Positions 9,246 through 16,986 of a stretch of DNA of 64,000 nucleotides are shown here, piece after piece; the stretch's first letter is position 1; every line of letters begins with the position of its first letter. Where the stretch lies: NCBI RefSeq assembly GCF_029892425.1, contig NZ_JARXWB010000006.1, forward strand, positions 124,001-188,000, written 5' to 3'. Made by a program: the position numbers and the translations under genes. This DNA comes from Bradyrhizobium sp. BR13661 (GTDB lineage: Bacteria > Pseudomonadota > Alphaproteobacteria > Rhizobiales > Xanthobacteraceae). Below the pieces are notes generated by a model. That model was not told where the DNA came from and did no database searches. It saw nothing but the letters and a program-made list of their open reading frames with translations.

Positions 9246-10523
9246 TCAGGCCGGTTCGCGGGTCAGGATCAGCGAGGCGTTCTGGCCGCCGAAGCCGAAT
9301 GAGTTCGACATGACGGCGGTAACACGGGCATCGCGCGCCTTGTTGCCGACCACGTCGAACAGGATCGTTGGATCCGGATTGTCGTAATTGATGGTCGGCG
9401 GAATGCGCTGATGTTCGAGCGTGAGCAGCGAGAAGATCGCTTCGACCGCGCCGGCGGCCGAGATGGTATGGCCGACCATTGACTTGTTGGAGGTGACCGG
9501 GATCTTCTGCAAGAGATCGCCGAACACGGCCGAGGTCGTGTTGTACTCCATCTTGTCGTTTTCCGGCGTCGCGGTGCCGTGCGCGTTGATGTGGTCGATC
9601 TGGTCAGGCGTCATGCCGGCATCGGCCAGCGTCTTGTTCATGCAGCCGATGATCGGCTTGCCGTCGGGCGAGGAGCGGGTGCGGTGGAAGGAGTCGGTGA
9701 GCTCGCCGCAGCCGGCGATCACGCCGAGAATTTTTGCGCCGCGCGCGGTGGCCGCCTCATAGCTTTCGAGCACCAGCGCGCCTGCGCCTTCGGCCATGAC
9801 GAAGCCGTCGCGGTTCTTGGAGAAGGGACGGGAGGCTGCCTGCGGCGGATCGTTCTGGGTCGACAGCGCCGAGAGCAGCGAGAAGCGCACCAGCGCTTCC
9901 GGATTGACGGTGCCGTCGGTGGCGACGCACAGCGCCGCATCGGTCTCGCCGCGGCGGATCGCTTCGACGCCGAGCTGGATCGAGGTTGCCCCCGACGCGC
10001 AGGCCGTCGACAGCGAGATCGGCGAGCCCTTGGTACCGAAGGTCTCGGCGAGGTGGGCTGCGACCGAGCCGAACATGAAGCGGTGATGATAGGCGCTGTA
10101 CTTGCCGCCGCCGGAGATGCGCAGCAAATCGTCATAGGTGAAATCGGGCGCACCGACCGCGCGGCCGAGCTCACGGCGCTGCGGCCACTCGACTTCGACA
10201 GGCGCGACCGCGAGGAACAGGGGACCCGGAAAGTCACCCTTGGCGCCGATGCCGGCCTGCTCTAGGGCTTCCTGGGTGACGAGCTCAGCCATCCGCTCGG
10301 ACAGGCCCGTGGAGGAGAACGGATCGACGCTGACGAAATCGACCGTGCCGGCCATGGTGGTCTTCAGGCCGTCGATCGGAAAGCGCGTGATGGTGCGGAT
10401 GCCGGATTCGCCGGCAACGAGCTTGGACCAATTGTCGGCCTTACCGGCACCGAGCGAAGTCGTGATGCCCATGCCGGTGACGACGACAACGGGACGCCCG
10501 AGTTTGTCGCGTGGTGCAGTCAT
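9246..10523 (-). CDS. fabF1XL: Beta-ketoacyl-ACP synthase of VLCFA synthesis, FabF1XL (catalytic)
   Basis: A 425-residue KAS II-type condensing enzyme. All three catalytic residues are visible: Cys175 in STACASGATS, His315 in NAHGTATPEND and His352 in MVGHTISAAGAVEA. It should elongate acyl chains on AcpXL toward the very-long-chain lipid A fatty acid. It lies downstream of fabF2XL, separated by 104 bases that contain a repeat and a hairpin. It is followed by lpxXL after eight bases. Since its paralogue fabF2XL lacks the Cys, this protein is the likely working half of a heterodimer, which is inference. Confidence 0.92.
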   Translation of the reverse strand: MTAPRDKLGRPVVVVTGMGITTSLGAGKADNWSKLVAGESGIRTITRFPIDGLKTTMAGTVDFVSVDPFSSTGLSERMAELVTQEALEQAGIGAKGDFPGPLFLAVAPVEVEWPQRRELGRAVGAPDFTYDDLLRISGGGKYSAYHHRFMFGSVAAHLAETFGTKGSPISLSTACASGATSIQLGVEAIRRGETDAALCVATDGTVNPEALVRFSLLSALSTQNDPPQAASRPFSKNRDGFVMAEGAGALVLESYEAATARGAKILGVIAGCGELTDSFHRTRSSPDGKPIIGCMNKTLADAGMTPDQIDHINAHGTATPENDKMEYNTTSAVFGDLLQKIPVTSNKSMVGHTISAAGAVEAIFSLLTLEHQRIPPTINYDNPDPTILFDVVGNKARDARVTAVMSNSFGFGGQNASLILTREPA

Positions 10524-10548
10524 GTCGATCGTCCCCCGATAGAGCTAA

Positions 10549-10595
10549 AGCATGATCCGGAAAAGTGTGACGCGGTTTTCCGACCAGATCATGCT
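10549..10595. repeat. Palindromic intergenic repeat between fabF1XL and fabF2XL
   Basis: AGCATGATC (10549-10557) and GATCATGCT (10587-10595) are outer complementary arms, with the inner arms CGGAAAA and TTTTCCG. I recognise this form as a repeat scattered between genes in Bradyrhizobiaceae and related Rhizobiales; copy number elsewhere in this genome cannot be seen. In RNA it would form a long hairpin inside the operon. Confidence 0.7.
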
Positions 10596-10609
10596 CAAAA
10601 CAACAACCG

Positions 10610-10632
10610 GCTAAAGCGCGGCGCGCTTTAGC
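10610..10632. terminator. Near-perfect palindrome overlapping the fabF2XL stop codon (attenuator candidate)
   Basis: GCTAAAGCGCG and CGCGCTTTAGC are 11-base perfect arms around a single G at 10621. The TAA stop of fabF2XL (10628-10630) lies inside the stem. Together with the adjacent repeat, it could lower transcription or protect mRNA ends between fabF2XL and the downstream fabF1XL-lpxXL. There is no T-run, so Rho-independent termination is doubtful. Confidence 0.5.
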
Positions 10633-11833
10633 TTACTGCCTCGACCAGCGCCATGCCTTCGCCGCGCCAGTGTCCGGCTCCCACCACCACAATCTGGGTG
10701 GGCGCCCCCTGCATTTCAATCTCGGTCCCGGTCGAATCGTTCGGTGGGAACAGCGCCCCCCGCGAGATCGCGAGCGCCGCGAGCGCAATGCCGAGCGGGA
10801 ATTGCGTTTCCATGGTGTGCCCGAACATCGTACCGGTCGCACGCACCGGGAAATCAGCGTGCTTCCTCAGGAAGTCGCGCTCTTCCGACGTCGCCGGCTC
10901 CGCGCCTGTCGCGCTCGAGATGATCGCGCCCTTGCCGGCGTGCTTGGGCAGCTTGTCCCATAGCTTTTCCAGCGTCGCTTTGATGTCGCCGGTCTGCTTG
11001 CGCCGGGCCAAATCGGTCACGACGCTCGAGAGTTTTGCGTATGGCTTGGCACCGCGCGCTTCGGCATGCGCCTTCGACTCCAGCACCAGGAAGGCGCCGG
11101 CCGAGCCGAGCGCGAAGCCGGCGTGGTCCTTGCGCGCCCAGACGGGTGCGAACTTGTCCTTCAGGTTGAAGTCGCCGAATTCGTAGAGCACCAGCAGGTC
11201 CTTGCGCTCGCCATTATGCGAGCCGCCGACCAGCGCAATGTCGCTCTCGCCCGAGGCGATGCGCGACAGCGCGATGCGCAGCGCGTCTGCGCCCGCAACC
11301 TCTTCGCCCATGAAGGTGCGCGAGGTGCCGCCGAGACCGTTGACGATGGCGATGTTGCCGGCGAGCAGGTTGGAGAGCTGCGCCAAGAACAGCGTCGGCC
11401 GGAGATCGCTCATCAGCCGTTCGTTGAGGAAGCCGGGCGCGTTGGCGCCCTTGGCTTCGGCGTTCAGCACGCCGGTGTCGACGTTGAGATCGCGCTCGCC
11501 ACCGCCGGCGGCGACCACCATGTCGATCTTCGACAGGATGTCCTTGTTGCCCTTGATGCCGGCCGAGTCGAGCGCAAGGCCCGCAGCATAGACGCCGATG
11601 CGCTGCCAGGCTTCCATCTGGCGCTGGTCACCCTTCTTCGGGATCTGGCTGTCGAAGGAGACGGGCAGCAGCGGATGCACGATGAAGGGCGCAAAGCCCT
11701 TCTCGTCGACATTGATGCGCTTTTCCTGGAGCGCGGCCCAGTTGGCGTCGAGCCCTTCGCCGAGCGAGGTGGCAAGACCAATGCCGGTGATCCAGACTTC
11801 CGTCTGGCCGGGCTTCGAAGCGGTGTCAGTCAT
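10628..11833 (-). CDS. fabF2XL: Ketosynthase-like partner FabF2XL lacking the catalytic cysteine
   Basis: A 401-residue protein with the thiolase fold of KAS II (EVWITGIGLATSLGEG at the N-terminus, MFGHTMETQFPLGIALAALA near the C-terminus). Aligning GADALRIAL here with GATSIQLGV in FabF1XL puts Glu178 where the nucleophilic Cys would be. The NAHGT histidine block is also replaced by SSATGAEPATSEE. One His (in GHT) remains. This pattern resembles the chain-length-factor subunits of type II polyketide synthases, which pair with an active ketosynthase. Its start overlaps the fabZXL stop by four bases (ATGA), so translation is coupled. Confidence 0.88.
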   Translation of the reverse strand: MTDTASKPGQTEVWITGIGLATSLGEGLDANWAALQEKRINVDEKGFAPFIVHPLLPVSFDSQIPKKGDQRQMEAWQRIGVYAAGLALDSAGIKGNKDILSKIDMVVAAGGGERDLNVDTGVLNAEAKGANAPGFLNERLMSDLRPTLFLAQLSNLLAGNIAIVNGLGGTSRTFMGEEVAGADALRIALSRIASGESDIALVGGSHNGERKDLLVLYEFGDFNLKDKFAPVWARKDHAGFALGSAGAFLVLESKAHAEARGAKPYAKLSSVVTDLARRKQTGDIKATLEKLWDKLPKHAGKGAIISSATGAEPATSEERDFLRKHADFPVRATGTMFGHTMETQFPLGIALAALAISRGALFPPNDSTGTEIEMQGAPTQIVVVGAGHWRGEGMALVEAVS

Positions 11834-12300
11834 GGCGAGACGGCCTGTTGCGGAAAACCGACGCGGGCTGCGACCGCGTCCATGTATCCGCGCATATCCG
11901 AATTGGGGAAGGGGATCAGCGTAAAGGTGAGGCTCGAGTTCGCACGGAGCTTGCCGCCAACCCGGAGCTTCGCCTCGGTCATCGCGTAGCCCGAGCCCTC
12001 ATGGGCGACGCTCGCCTCGAGCGTCATGAGGTCGCCCGGAAACACCGAGCCGCGGACCTTGGCTTCCTTCACGGCAGCGAGAATCGGCATGCGCTCGAAC
12101 TTCAAGACGCCCAGCAGGAGAAAGCCCGAAGCCTGCGCCATCGATTCGATCAGCAGCACGCCGGGCATCAGGGGATAGCCCGGGAAATGCCCCTCGAAGA
12201 TGGTGCTCTCCTTGGGAACCAGGGCCTCGACGACGATCGTCTTCTCGTCGACCTTGAGGTCGACGATGCGATCGATCATGTGGAAGTATTCGAGTTGCAT
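11830..12300 (-). CDS. fabZXL: 3-hydroxyacyl-ACP dehydratase FabZXL
   Basis: A 156-residue hot-dog-fold dehydratase. EGHFPGYPLMPGVLLIESMAQASG holds the active-site His (in GHFPG) and Glu (in IESMAQ). It should remove water from 3-hydroxyacyl-AcpXL during VLCFA elongation in the cytoplasm. I start at ATG 12300, ten bases after the acpXL stop, rather than in the longer frame from 12336 that would overlap acpXL. The C-terminus is a little longer than housekeeping FabZ. It overlaps fabF2XL by ATGA. Confidence 0.93.
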   Translation of the reverse strand: MQLEYFHMIDRIVDLKVDEKTIVVEALVPKESTIFEGHFPGYPLMPGVLLIESMAQASGFLLLGVLKFERMPILAAVKEAKVRGSVFPGDLMTLEASVAHEGSGYAMTEAKLRVGGKLRANSSLTFTLIPFPNSDMRGYMDAVAARVGFPQQAVSP

Positions 12301-12310
12301 GGTCGCCCGA

Positions 12311-12598
12311 TTAGGCGCTCGCGCCCTTGGCGGCAACCAGCTCGTCGATGCGCGCGCACAGATTCTTCAGCACGAAATACTGCTCGGTGGTCGCCTTGCC
12401 GTCGTTGACTTCCTGCGTCCACTTTTCCAGCGGCAGCTTGATGCCGAACTGCTTGTCGATCGCGAAGGCGATGTCCAGGAAATCGAGGCTGTCGATGCCG
12501 AGGTCATCGATGGCATGGCTATCCGGCGTGATCGTGTCGCGCGGGATGTCGCAGGTTTCAGCGATGATCGTTGCGACCTGATCGAATGTGGAGGACAT
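12311..12598 (-). CDS. acpXL: Acyl carrier protein AcpXL for very-long-chain fatty acid synthesis
   Basis: A 95-residue acyl carrier protein. The phosphopantetheine site is Ser37 in [12 protein letters not shown]. The protein is longer than housekeeping AcpP (about 78), with a C-terminal extension ([22 protein letters not shown]) that is characteristic of AcpXL. It carries the growing C26-C28 chain destined for lipid A. It is the first gene of the minus-strand operon. ATG 12598 is preceded by a weak AAAGG. The longer open frame to 12898 has no sensible N-terminus. Confidence 0.95.
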   Translation of the reverse strand: MSSTFDQVATIIAETCDIPRDTITPDSHAIDDLGIDSLDFLDIAFAIDKQFGIKLPLEKWTQEVNDGKATTEQYFVLKNLCARIDELVAAKGASA

Positions 12599-12843
12599 CA
12601 CTAAGCCTTTGATATATTGCGGATATTTATCAGGTATCCCAGAGTGGCACGGTGGGTGGGCATCGCGCCCCTGATGACGCCCTCTAACCCCCCTCTGGAC
12701 GGGTCGAGAGCCCGTATATCGGAGCGCCGCCCTGAGTTCAATGGAGCCGGACAGGGTGGGGAGAGGGCTGGGGACGCCGCCCCGGCGGCGGGTTTCTGCC
12801 TGACTTCGCCTTCCGCTCGCAAGATGTCTCGGGGAGGCCGGGT

Positions 12844-13188
12844 CTAGATGTGCGGGGTCGTGATCTTGACGCAGTCCCGCCGACCCATCAGCACGCAATC
12901 CTGGGTCCGCCGCAAATCGGCGATGCTGACGGCGAGCCAGATCCCGATCGCAGTCAGGGCGATGGTGAAGGCGAGCGCCGCGATATTGGCGAGCATGCGA
13001 TGGCGGTAGTCGTCCGGCTCCTCGCGCGGCTGTTCATAGCGCGACAGGTCGAGCGGTTCGGGCGCCGCTGCATGCAGCTTCTGGACGACACCGCTGCCCC
13101 GGTGGATCACGGGAGAGGGCGTCGTGCGCGGCCTGAACTGGAGCACCCGGTGCTCGTCGTCCGAGGTTATGGGCCGCTGGGATTTCAT
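12844..13188 (-). CDS. Small single-pass membrane protein of unknown function
   Basis: A 114-residue protein not assigned to a family I know. Residues 1-60 are hydrophilic and proline-rich. One strong membrane segment (about 66-90, [22 protein letters not shown]) follows. The short C-terminal tail has two cysteines ([12 protein letters not shown]) that could form a disulfide or bind metal. If the N-terminus stays in the cytoplasm, the cysteines face the periplasm. It points the same way as the acpXL operon and ends 245 bases upstream of it. Confidence 0.65.
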   Translation of the reverse strand: MKSQRPITSDDEHRVLQFRPRTTPSPVIHRGSGVVQKLHAAAPEPLDLSRYEQPREEPDDYRHRMLANIAALAFTIALTAIGIWLAVSIADLRRTQDCVLMGRRDCVKITTPHI

Positions 13189-13462
13189 GAGGCGGGGATT
13201 ACTCCGAAGCAGCGATTTTTAGATAGCATAGGCGACACAGCGGGTGCAGAAAATCTTCTCAACGCGCACATGCATTGCGCGTTCGCATTATCTTTCATCA
13301 TCGCCGCAAGCGATGTTCGAAGCCGGTTGTCATCGCGCTGTCAGGGACGTCCGGGTTGCGTTGCAGCAATCGCTTGGACAAGGGCGCCGTCCGCTTCGAA
13401 CGCATGTTGCCGCGACGGGGCCGATGGCATAATCGGGAACCCTGGCCCAGCCGTTGGACCAT

Positions 13463-13521
13463 CCTTGGAATCACCAGCCTTGGAATCACCGGCCTTGGCA
13501 ATCACCAGCCTTGGCAATCAA
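13463..13521. repeat. Four tandem copies of a 15-16 base unit
   Basis: The unit CCTTGGAATCACCAG recurs four times (starts 13463, 13478, 13493, 13509); the last two copies read CCTTGGCAATCACCAG and CCTTGGCAATCA. The array ends 18 bases before the start codon of the ParBc_2 gene, so it lies in its leader or promoter. The rest of the 13189-13539 gap shows no gene I can support. Confidence 0.85.
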
Positions 13522-13539
13522 CTGAGAGGCGCTTCGATC

Positions 13540-14166
13540 ATGACCCCCAACGCGCGCGAGCCGAGAGTGCACCCGGTGCCGATCCTGTCGCTTCGGCCAA
13601 CGCAGATGACGGTCGGCATGCGTGAGGTCAAGGAGAAGCGCAAGCGCTGGCGCGAGCACGACAAGAAGAAGCAGTCCGACCTGCTCGGCACCCACATGAT
13701 CCCCGTCGTCTTCGGGCCTGACGGGCGCTACTACGTGATCGACCATCACCATCTCGGCCGCGCGCTGCACGACGAGGGCATCAAGGAGGTGCTGGTCACC
13801 GTCGTCGGCGATCTCCGCATGGTCGAGAAAGAGGCGTTCTGGGGCGTGATGGACAACAAGCGCTGGGTCTATCCCTACGACAGCAAGGGCGAGCGGCGTC
13901 CGTTCCGCGATCTGCCGAAGTCGGTCGTCGACCTCAAGGACGATCCGTTCCGCAGCCTTGCCGGCGAGCTTCGCCGCATGGGCGGCTTCGCCAAGGACAC
14001 CACGCCGTTTTCCGAATTCCTGTGGGCTGATTTCCTGCGCCGCAAGCTGACGCGCAAGGCGGTCGATGCCAATTTCGACAAGTCGCTCGAGAAGGCTCTG
14101 GCCGCGGCCAAGAGCAAGGATGCGATCTATCTGCCCGGCTGGTGCGGGCCGGCATCGGACGATTGA
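13540..14166 (+). CDS. ParB-like (ParBc_2 family) protein
   Basis: A 208-residue protein. The N-terminal part reads like the ParB/Srx fold: VPILSLRPTQMTVGMREVKEK, then IPVVFGPDGRYYVIDHHHLGRAL, where the IDHHH block corresponds to the usual DGxHR motif that binds nucleotide. The family (ParBc_2, as I recall the name) occurs as stand-alone proteins and is not the chromosome-segregation ParB; there is no helix-turn-helix. Function is unknown; nuclease or CTP-dependent activity is possible. ATG 13540 has a GAGAGG ribosome site. The large open frame extending back to 12850 is an artefact. Confidence 0.82.
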   Translation: MTPNAREPRVHPVPILSLRPTQMTVGMREVKEKRKRWREHDKKKQSDLLGTHMIPVVFGPDGRYYVIDHHHLGRALHDEGIKEVLVTVVGDLRMVEKEAFWGVMDNKRWVYPYDSKGERRPFRDLPKSVVDLKDDPFRSLAGELRRMGGFAKDTTPFSEFLWADFLRRKLTRKAVDANFDKSLEKALAAAKSKDAIYLPGWCGPASDD

Positions 14167-14211
14167 GGCGCGTCGCATCGCTCTGATGTCACGGGTGGGT
14201 GTGGAGTGTTG

Positions 14212-15246
14212 ATGGACCGGCGCTCATTCCTGGTGGCGTCTTGCGCCGCAATGGCGTTGTCGAAGCCAGGTTACGCAGATGACCTTGACGACCTATCGGT
14301 CCGGCTGGCGACCGAGGCAAAAATATGTGCGGTGTCCGCGGCCGTCCTGAGAAACGGACACCAGGCACGACAACTATCAGTGTCCGGCTGCGGCACCGAT
14401 CCTGGCCCAGCCGCTGTTTTGCAAGCCGCGTCATTGTCGAAGCCGGTCGTGGCCTACATCGTGCTTCAGATGGCGCGGCGCGGAAAATTGTCGCTGGACA
14501 GTCCGCTCAGCGAGATATTTCCCAACGGTTATTTGCACCGCCAAAATATCTTCGCGCTGAAGGAAGCTCCTAACGTCGACACGGTTCCCGTCGAAGTCTT
14601 GCGCACCGTAACACCGCGGGCACTGCTGTCTCATAGTGCCGGCTTTCCGAACTGGGCCTCCAAGGGACCGCTGACGCCGAGTTTTGCCCCAGCTGCGCGC
14701 TGGCAATATTCAGGCGAGGGATACGTGCTGCTCCAGCGCATGCTCGAAGTCGTGACCGAGCGTCCTCTCCAGCAACTTGCCGAGCAGGAGGTGTTTGCTC
14801 CGATTGGACTGACAGGCACCGCGTTCAAGCTCACCCCGGCGATACAACCAAACCTCGTTTCGGGGGCGCCTCGCCAACTCCGCTTTCCCTATGAGATCGC
14901 GGCCAGCTCGCTTTACACCACGGCGAATGACTACGCGCGCTTCGTGGCCGCCGTGCTCGGCGATGAACAATTGCTGGCGCTGATCACGCGCGATCCGGTG
15001 AAGCTCCCGATGCCAAATCTCTTCTGGGGACTGGGATGGGGGATCGAGCAGAGAGGGCGTTCAGCCGCGATTTGGCACTGGGGCAGCAATCCCGGCTTTC
15101 GTTCGCTCGCCATGGCCGATCTGGAATCACGCGATGCGGTCGTCGTGCTGACCTCGTCTGAGGCCGGGATGCCGCTCGCCAAGGCGATCTTGAGTTCGGT
15201 CTTGCCCGGAGATCATCCCGGGCTCGAGCTGGACCTGGTGCGATAG
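14212..15246 (+). CDS. Tat-exported serine hydrolase of the beta-lactamase class C fold
   Basis: A 344-residue protein starting with MDRRSFLVAS, a twin-arginine signal, so it probably leaves the cytoplasm folded. SLSK in QAASLSKPVVAY is the SxxK nucleophile motif. YSGEGYVLLQ takes the YxN position with Gly in place of Asn, and HWGSNPG is the third motif (HxG). Family members include esterases, D-amino peptidases and beta-lactamases, so a resistance role should not be assumed. I chose ATG 14212 because GGAG sits five bases upstream. Confidence 0.86.
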   Translation: MDRRSFLVASCAAMALSKPGYADDLDDLSVRLATEAKICAVSAAVLRNGHQARQLSVSGCGTDPGPAAVLQAASLSKPVVAYIVLQMARRGKLSLDSPLSEIFPNGYLHRQNIFALKEAPNVDTVPVEVLRTVTPRALLSHSAGFPNWASKGPLTPSFAPAARWQYSGEGYVLLQRMLEVVTERPLQQLAEQEVFAPIGLTGTAFKLTPAIQPNLVSGAPRQLRFPYEIAASSLYTTANDYARFVAAVLGDEQLLALITRDPVKLPMPNLFWGLGWGIEQRGRSAAIWHWGSNPGFRSLAMADLESRDAVVVLTSSEAGMPLAKAILSSVLPGDHPGLELDLVR

Positions 15247-15313
15247 CGCCGCCATCGGCTCCTCGCGACGCACAGTATCGTCGAGCGATCTCGATGGAAG
15301 GCGCATGCTCACA

Positions 15314-15469
15314 TCAGTCGCGCTGGAAGATCTTGGCGCCAGGATACGCACGCCTGGCGTAGTTCACGACCAGCGCGCGGTCCTGAGTTGCCAGGAACGG
15401 CGTTCGGATCCGGTAAGACCCGACGATGAGGTGCCACAAACCATTGAGCCTTTGGATGACGACTTTCAT
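15314..15469 (-). CDS. Small conserved-looking protein, 51 residues
   Basis: ATG 15469 has a good ribosome site, GAGGAA, about eight bases upstream on the minus strand. The product MKVVIQRLNGLWHLIVGSYR begins like a beta-strand pair, ends in YARRAYPGAKIFQRD, and has balanced charge without low complexity. I do not recognise a family. A longer frame to 15712 lacks such a start. It sits alone between the serine hydrolase and a small secreted protein. Confidence 0.55.
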   Translation of the reverse strand: MKVVIQRLNGLWHLIVGSYRIRTPFLATQDRALVVNYARRAYPGAKIFQRD

Positions 15470-15745
15470 TTGAGTGTTCCTCGACGACGCTGCACGCAAG
15501 CAATTCCTGCCCGTTGCGACAGCCTTGCGATTCACGATCGAGATTGCGGACGTGAAATTCCCGATATCGTTCCGGCCCGCTGCAAGACAGCTGCAACATC
15601 TGTTAGTTGGTGACGGCGCACGATCCGATAAGCCGGACCTCATCACAGCCGCTTGAACGCAACCATTTTCCGCGCCGATGAAACCGTCCTGAAACAGAGC
15701 GAGCGCACTCACATAGGGTGGTGGAGCTCATAACAGGAGGCTCAC

Positions 15746-15889
15746 ATGCGTCGTCTGATTTTCGCAATTGCCTTGGTCGCGGTCGCGTCAGCTGGAATCT
15801 CGGCATCGTTTGCCGCAGTTCACCAGGCGAGGACTTTGACCTTCGAGGAGCGCTTCGCGCCGGCGCTTCCGCTGATGGTCAAGCACTAG
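15746..15889 (+). CDS. Very small exported protein, 47 residues
   Basis: ATG 15746 follows a perfect AGGAGG (15735-15740). The product begins MRRLIFAIALVAVASAGISA, a clear signal peptide, and leaves about 23 mature residues (VHQARTLTFEERFAPALPLM and a short tail). No family recognised. Its TAG stop shares CTAG (15886-15889) with the stop of the converging 73-residue gene. Confidence 0.65.
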   Translation: MRRLIFAIALVAVASAGISASFAAVHQARTLTFEERFAPALPLMVKH

Positions 15890-16107
15890 CGGTTCGCCCG
15901 CGAATTAGTCGGGCTCTGCTGGCCGGATGAGGACAGCAGGCGATCCATGTCGGCGGCGGCTTCGCCGTCGCGGACCTTTTGCAGGAGCGTGTGCCGCTCG
16001 GCGCCGGCCGGCAGCCTTTTGGCTGCGGCGCGAGCGTCCTCAGTGAACTTGCTCAGGCGTTCCTGGAGCGACAGGGCGGGACGCGTACGGTTGCGTTTCT
16101 TGGTCAT
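15886..16107 (-). CDS. Small basic hypothetical protein, 73 residues
   Basis: From ATG 16107 (AAAGG upstream) the product starts MTKKRNRTRP and continues with helical, charged sequence: LQERLSKFTEDARAAAKRL, then RHTLLQKVRDGEAAADMDRL. It resembles the small helical proteins of unknown role common in Bradyrhizobium. No membrane segment. Its stop overlaps that of the converging secreted peptide gene by four bases. Confidence 0.6.
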   Translation of the reverse strand: MTKKRNRTRPALSLQERLSKFTEDARAAAKRLPAGAERHTLLQKVRDGEAAADMDRLLSSSGQQSPTNSRANR

Positions 16108-16249
16108 GGTTGGCCTTTCGAGGCCGAGCCAACCACAGGCTTGCAAGCCGCGTCCTTAACTTTTGTTGGAACCGGGCAACCCGATAGCGGGTTCTGACCT
16201 GACGGCGCTGCGGCGCTTTGAGTTCCATCTCCACACCGGAGCCAAACAA

Positions 16250-16981
16250 GTGTCCAGCGATGCGATCCGCGCAGCGCTCATCAGGCGTCTGCGCGTTTCT
16301 TCCGGAATTGCGGAGGAAGACATCAAGGAGATCGAGGCCCTGCCGATCTCGGTGCGGCAGTTTCCCGCCGAAACGGCGGTGGTGCGCGATGGCGAGCGCG
16401 CAACCGACTGCTGCCTGATCGCGGACGGCTTCTGCGCCCGCTCCAAGACGATCGCAAACGGCAAGCGGCAGATCCTGTCTCTGCACATTCCCGGCGAGAT
16501 CCCGGATCTCATGAGCCTGTTCCTGCACGTGATGGACCACGATCTGTCGACGCTGACGCCGGCGACGCTCGGCTTCATCAGCCACGAGACGCTGCGAAAA
16601 CTGCATCGGCGCAGGCCTGTCGTCGCCGAGATGTTCTGGCGCGATACGTTGATCGACGCTGCCATGTTCCGCGAATGGATCGTCAATGTCGGCCAGCGTC
16701 CCGCGCCGGCGCGGCTCGCCCATGTCATGATCGAGCTGCGTGAGCGCCTGAGGATCATCGGACGTGTCGACGGGGCCAGCTTCGAAATGCCGCTAACCCA
16801 GGAGCAGATCAGCGAAGCCCTGGGCGTCACCGCCGTGCACGCCAACAGGGTGATCAGGCAGCTGCGCGAGGAGGGCATCGTCGAGCTGCAACGGGGGCGC
16901 GTCACTGTGCTCGACGAACCGAGATTTCTGGAGCTTGCGGATTTCGACCGCCGCTATCTGCACCAGTCCCCGACGTTGTGA
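16250..16981 (+). CDS. Crp/Fnr-family transcription regulator
   Basis: A 243-residue regulator. A cyclic-nucleotide-binding-like beta barrel covers about residues 15-130 (ISVRQFPAETAVVRDGE, then GKRQILSLHIPGEIPDL). A winged helix-turn-helix occupies about 175-225 (LTQEQISEALGVTAVHANRVIRQL). No cluster of four cysteines is present, so it is not an FNR-type oxygen sensor. Bradyrhizobium has many such regulators with unknown ligands. I chose GTG 16250, with GGAG eight bases upstream, over a TTG at 16163. It converges on the flavin reductase gene. Confidence 0.88.
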   Translation: MSSDAIRAALIRRLRVSSGIAEEDIKEIEALPISVRQFPAETAVVRDGERATDCCLIADGFCARSKTIANGKRQILSLHIPGEIPDLMSLFLHVMDHDLSTLTPATLGFISHETLRKLHRRRPVVAEMFWRDTLIDAAMFREWIVNVGQRPAPARLAHVMIELRERLRIIGRVDGASFEMPLTQEQISEALGVTAVHANRVIRQLREEGIVELQRGRVTVLDEPRFLELADFDRRYLHQSPTL

Positions 16982-16986
16982 TCGGG

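Noticed and set aside
13463..13521. Tandem repeats as a CRISPR array
   Set aside because: Units are contiguous, 15-16 bases, without spacers, and no cas gene is near.
12850..13539. N-terminal extension of the ParBc_2 gene by 230 residues
   Set aside because: It runs antisense to the small membrane-protein gene and through tandem repeats; the internal ATG 13540 has a ribosome site and starts the conserved domain.
14212..15246. Serine hydrolase as an antibiotic-resistance beta-lactamase
   Set aside because: The YxN motif is YSG and the family mostly holds esterases and peptidases; resistance cannot be claimed.
15305..15613. 102-residue plus-strand frame
   Set aside because: No ribosome site and low-complexity product; the opposite-strand 51-residue frame has a better start.
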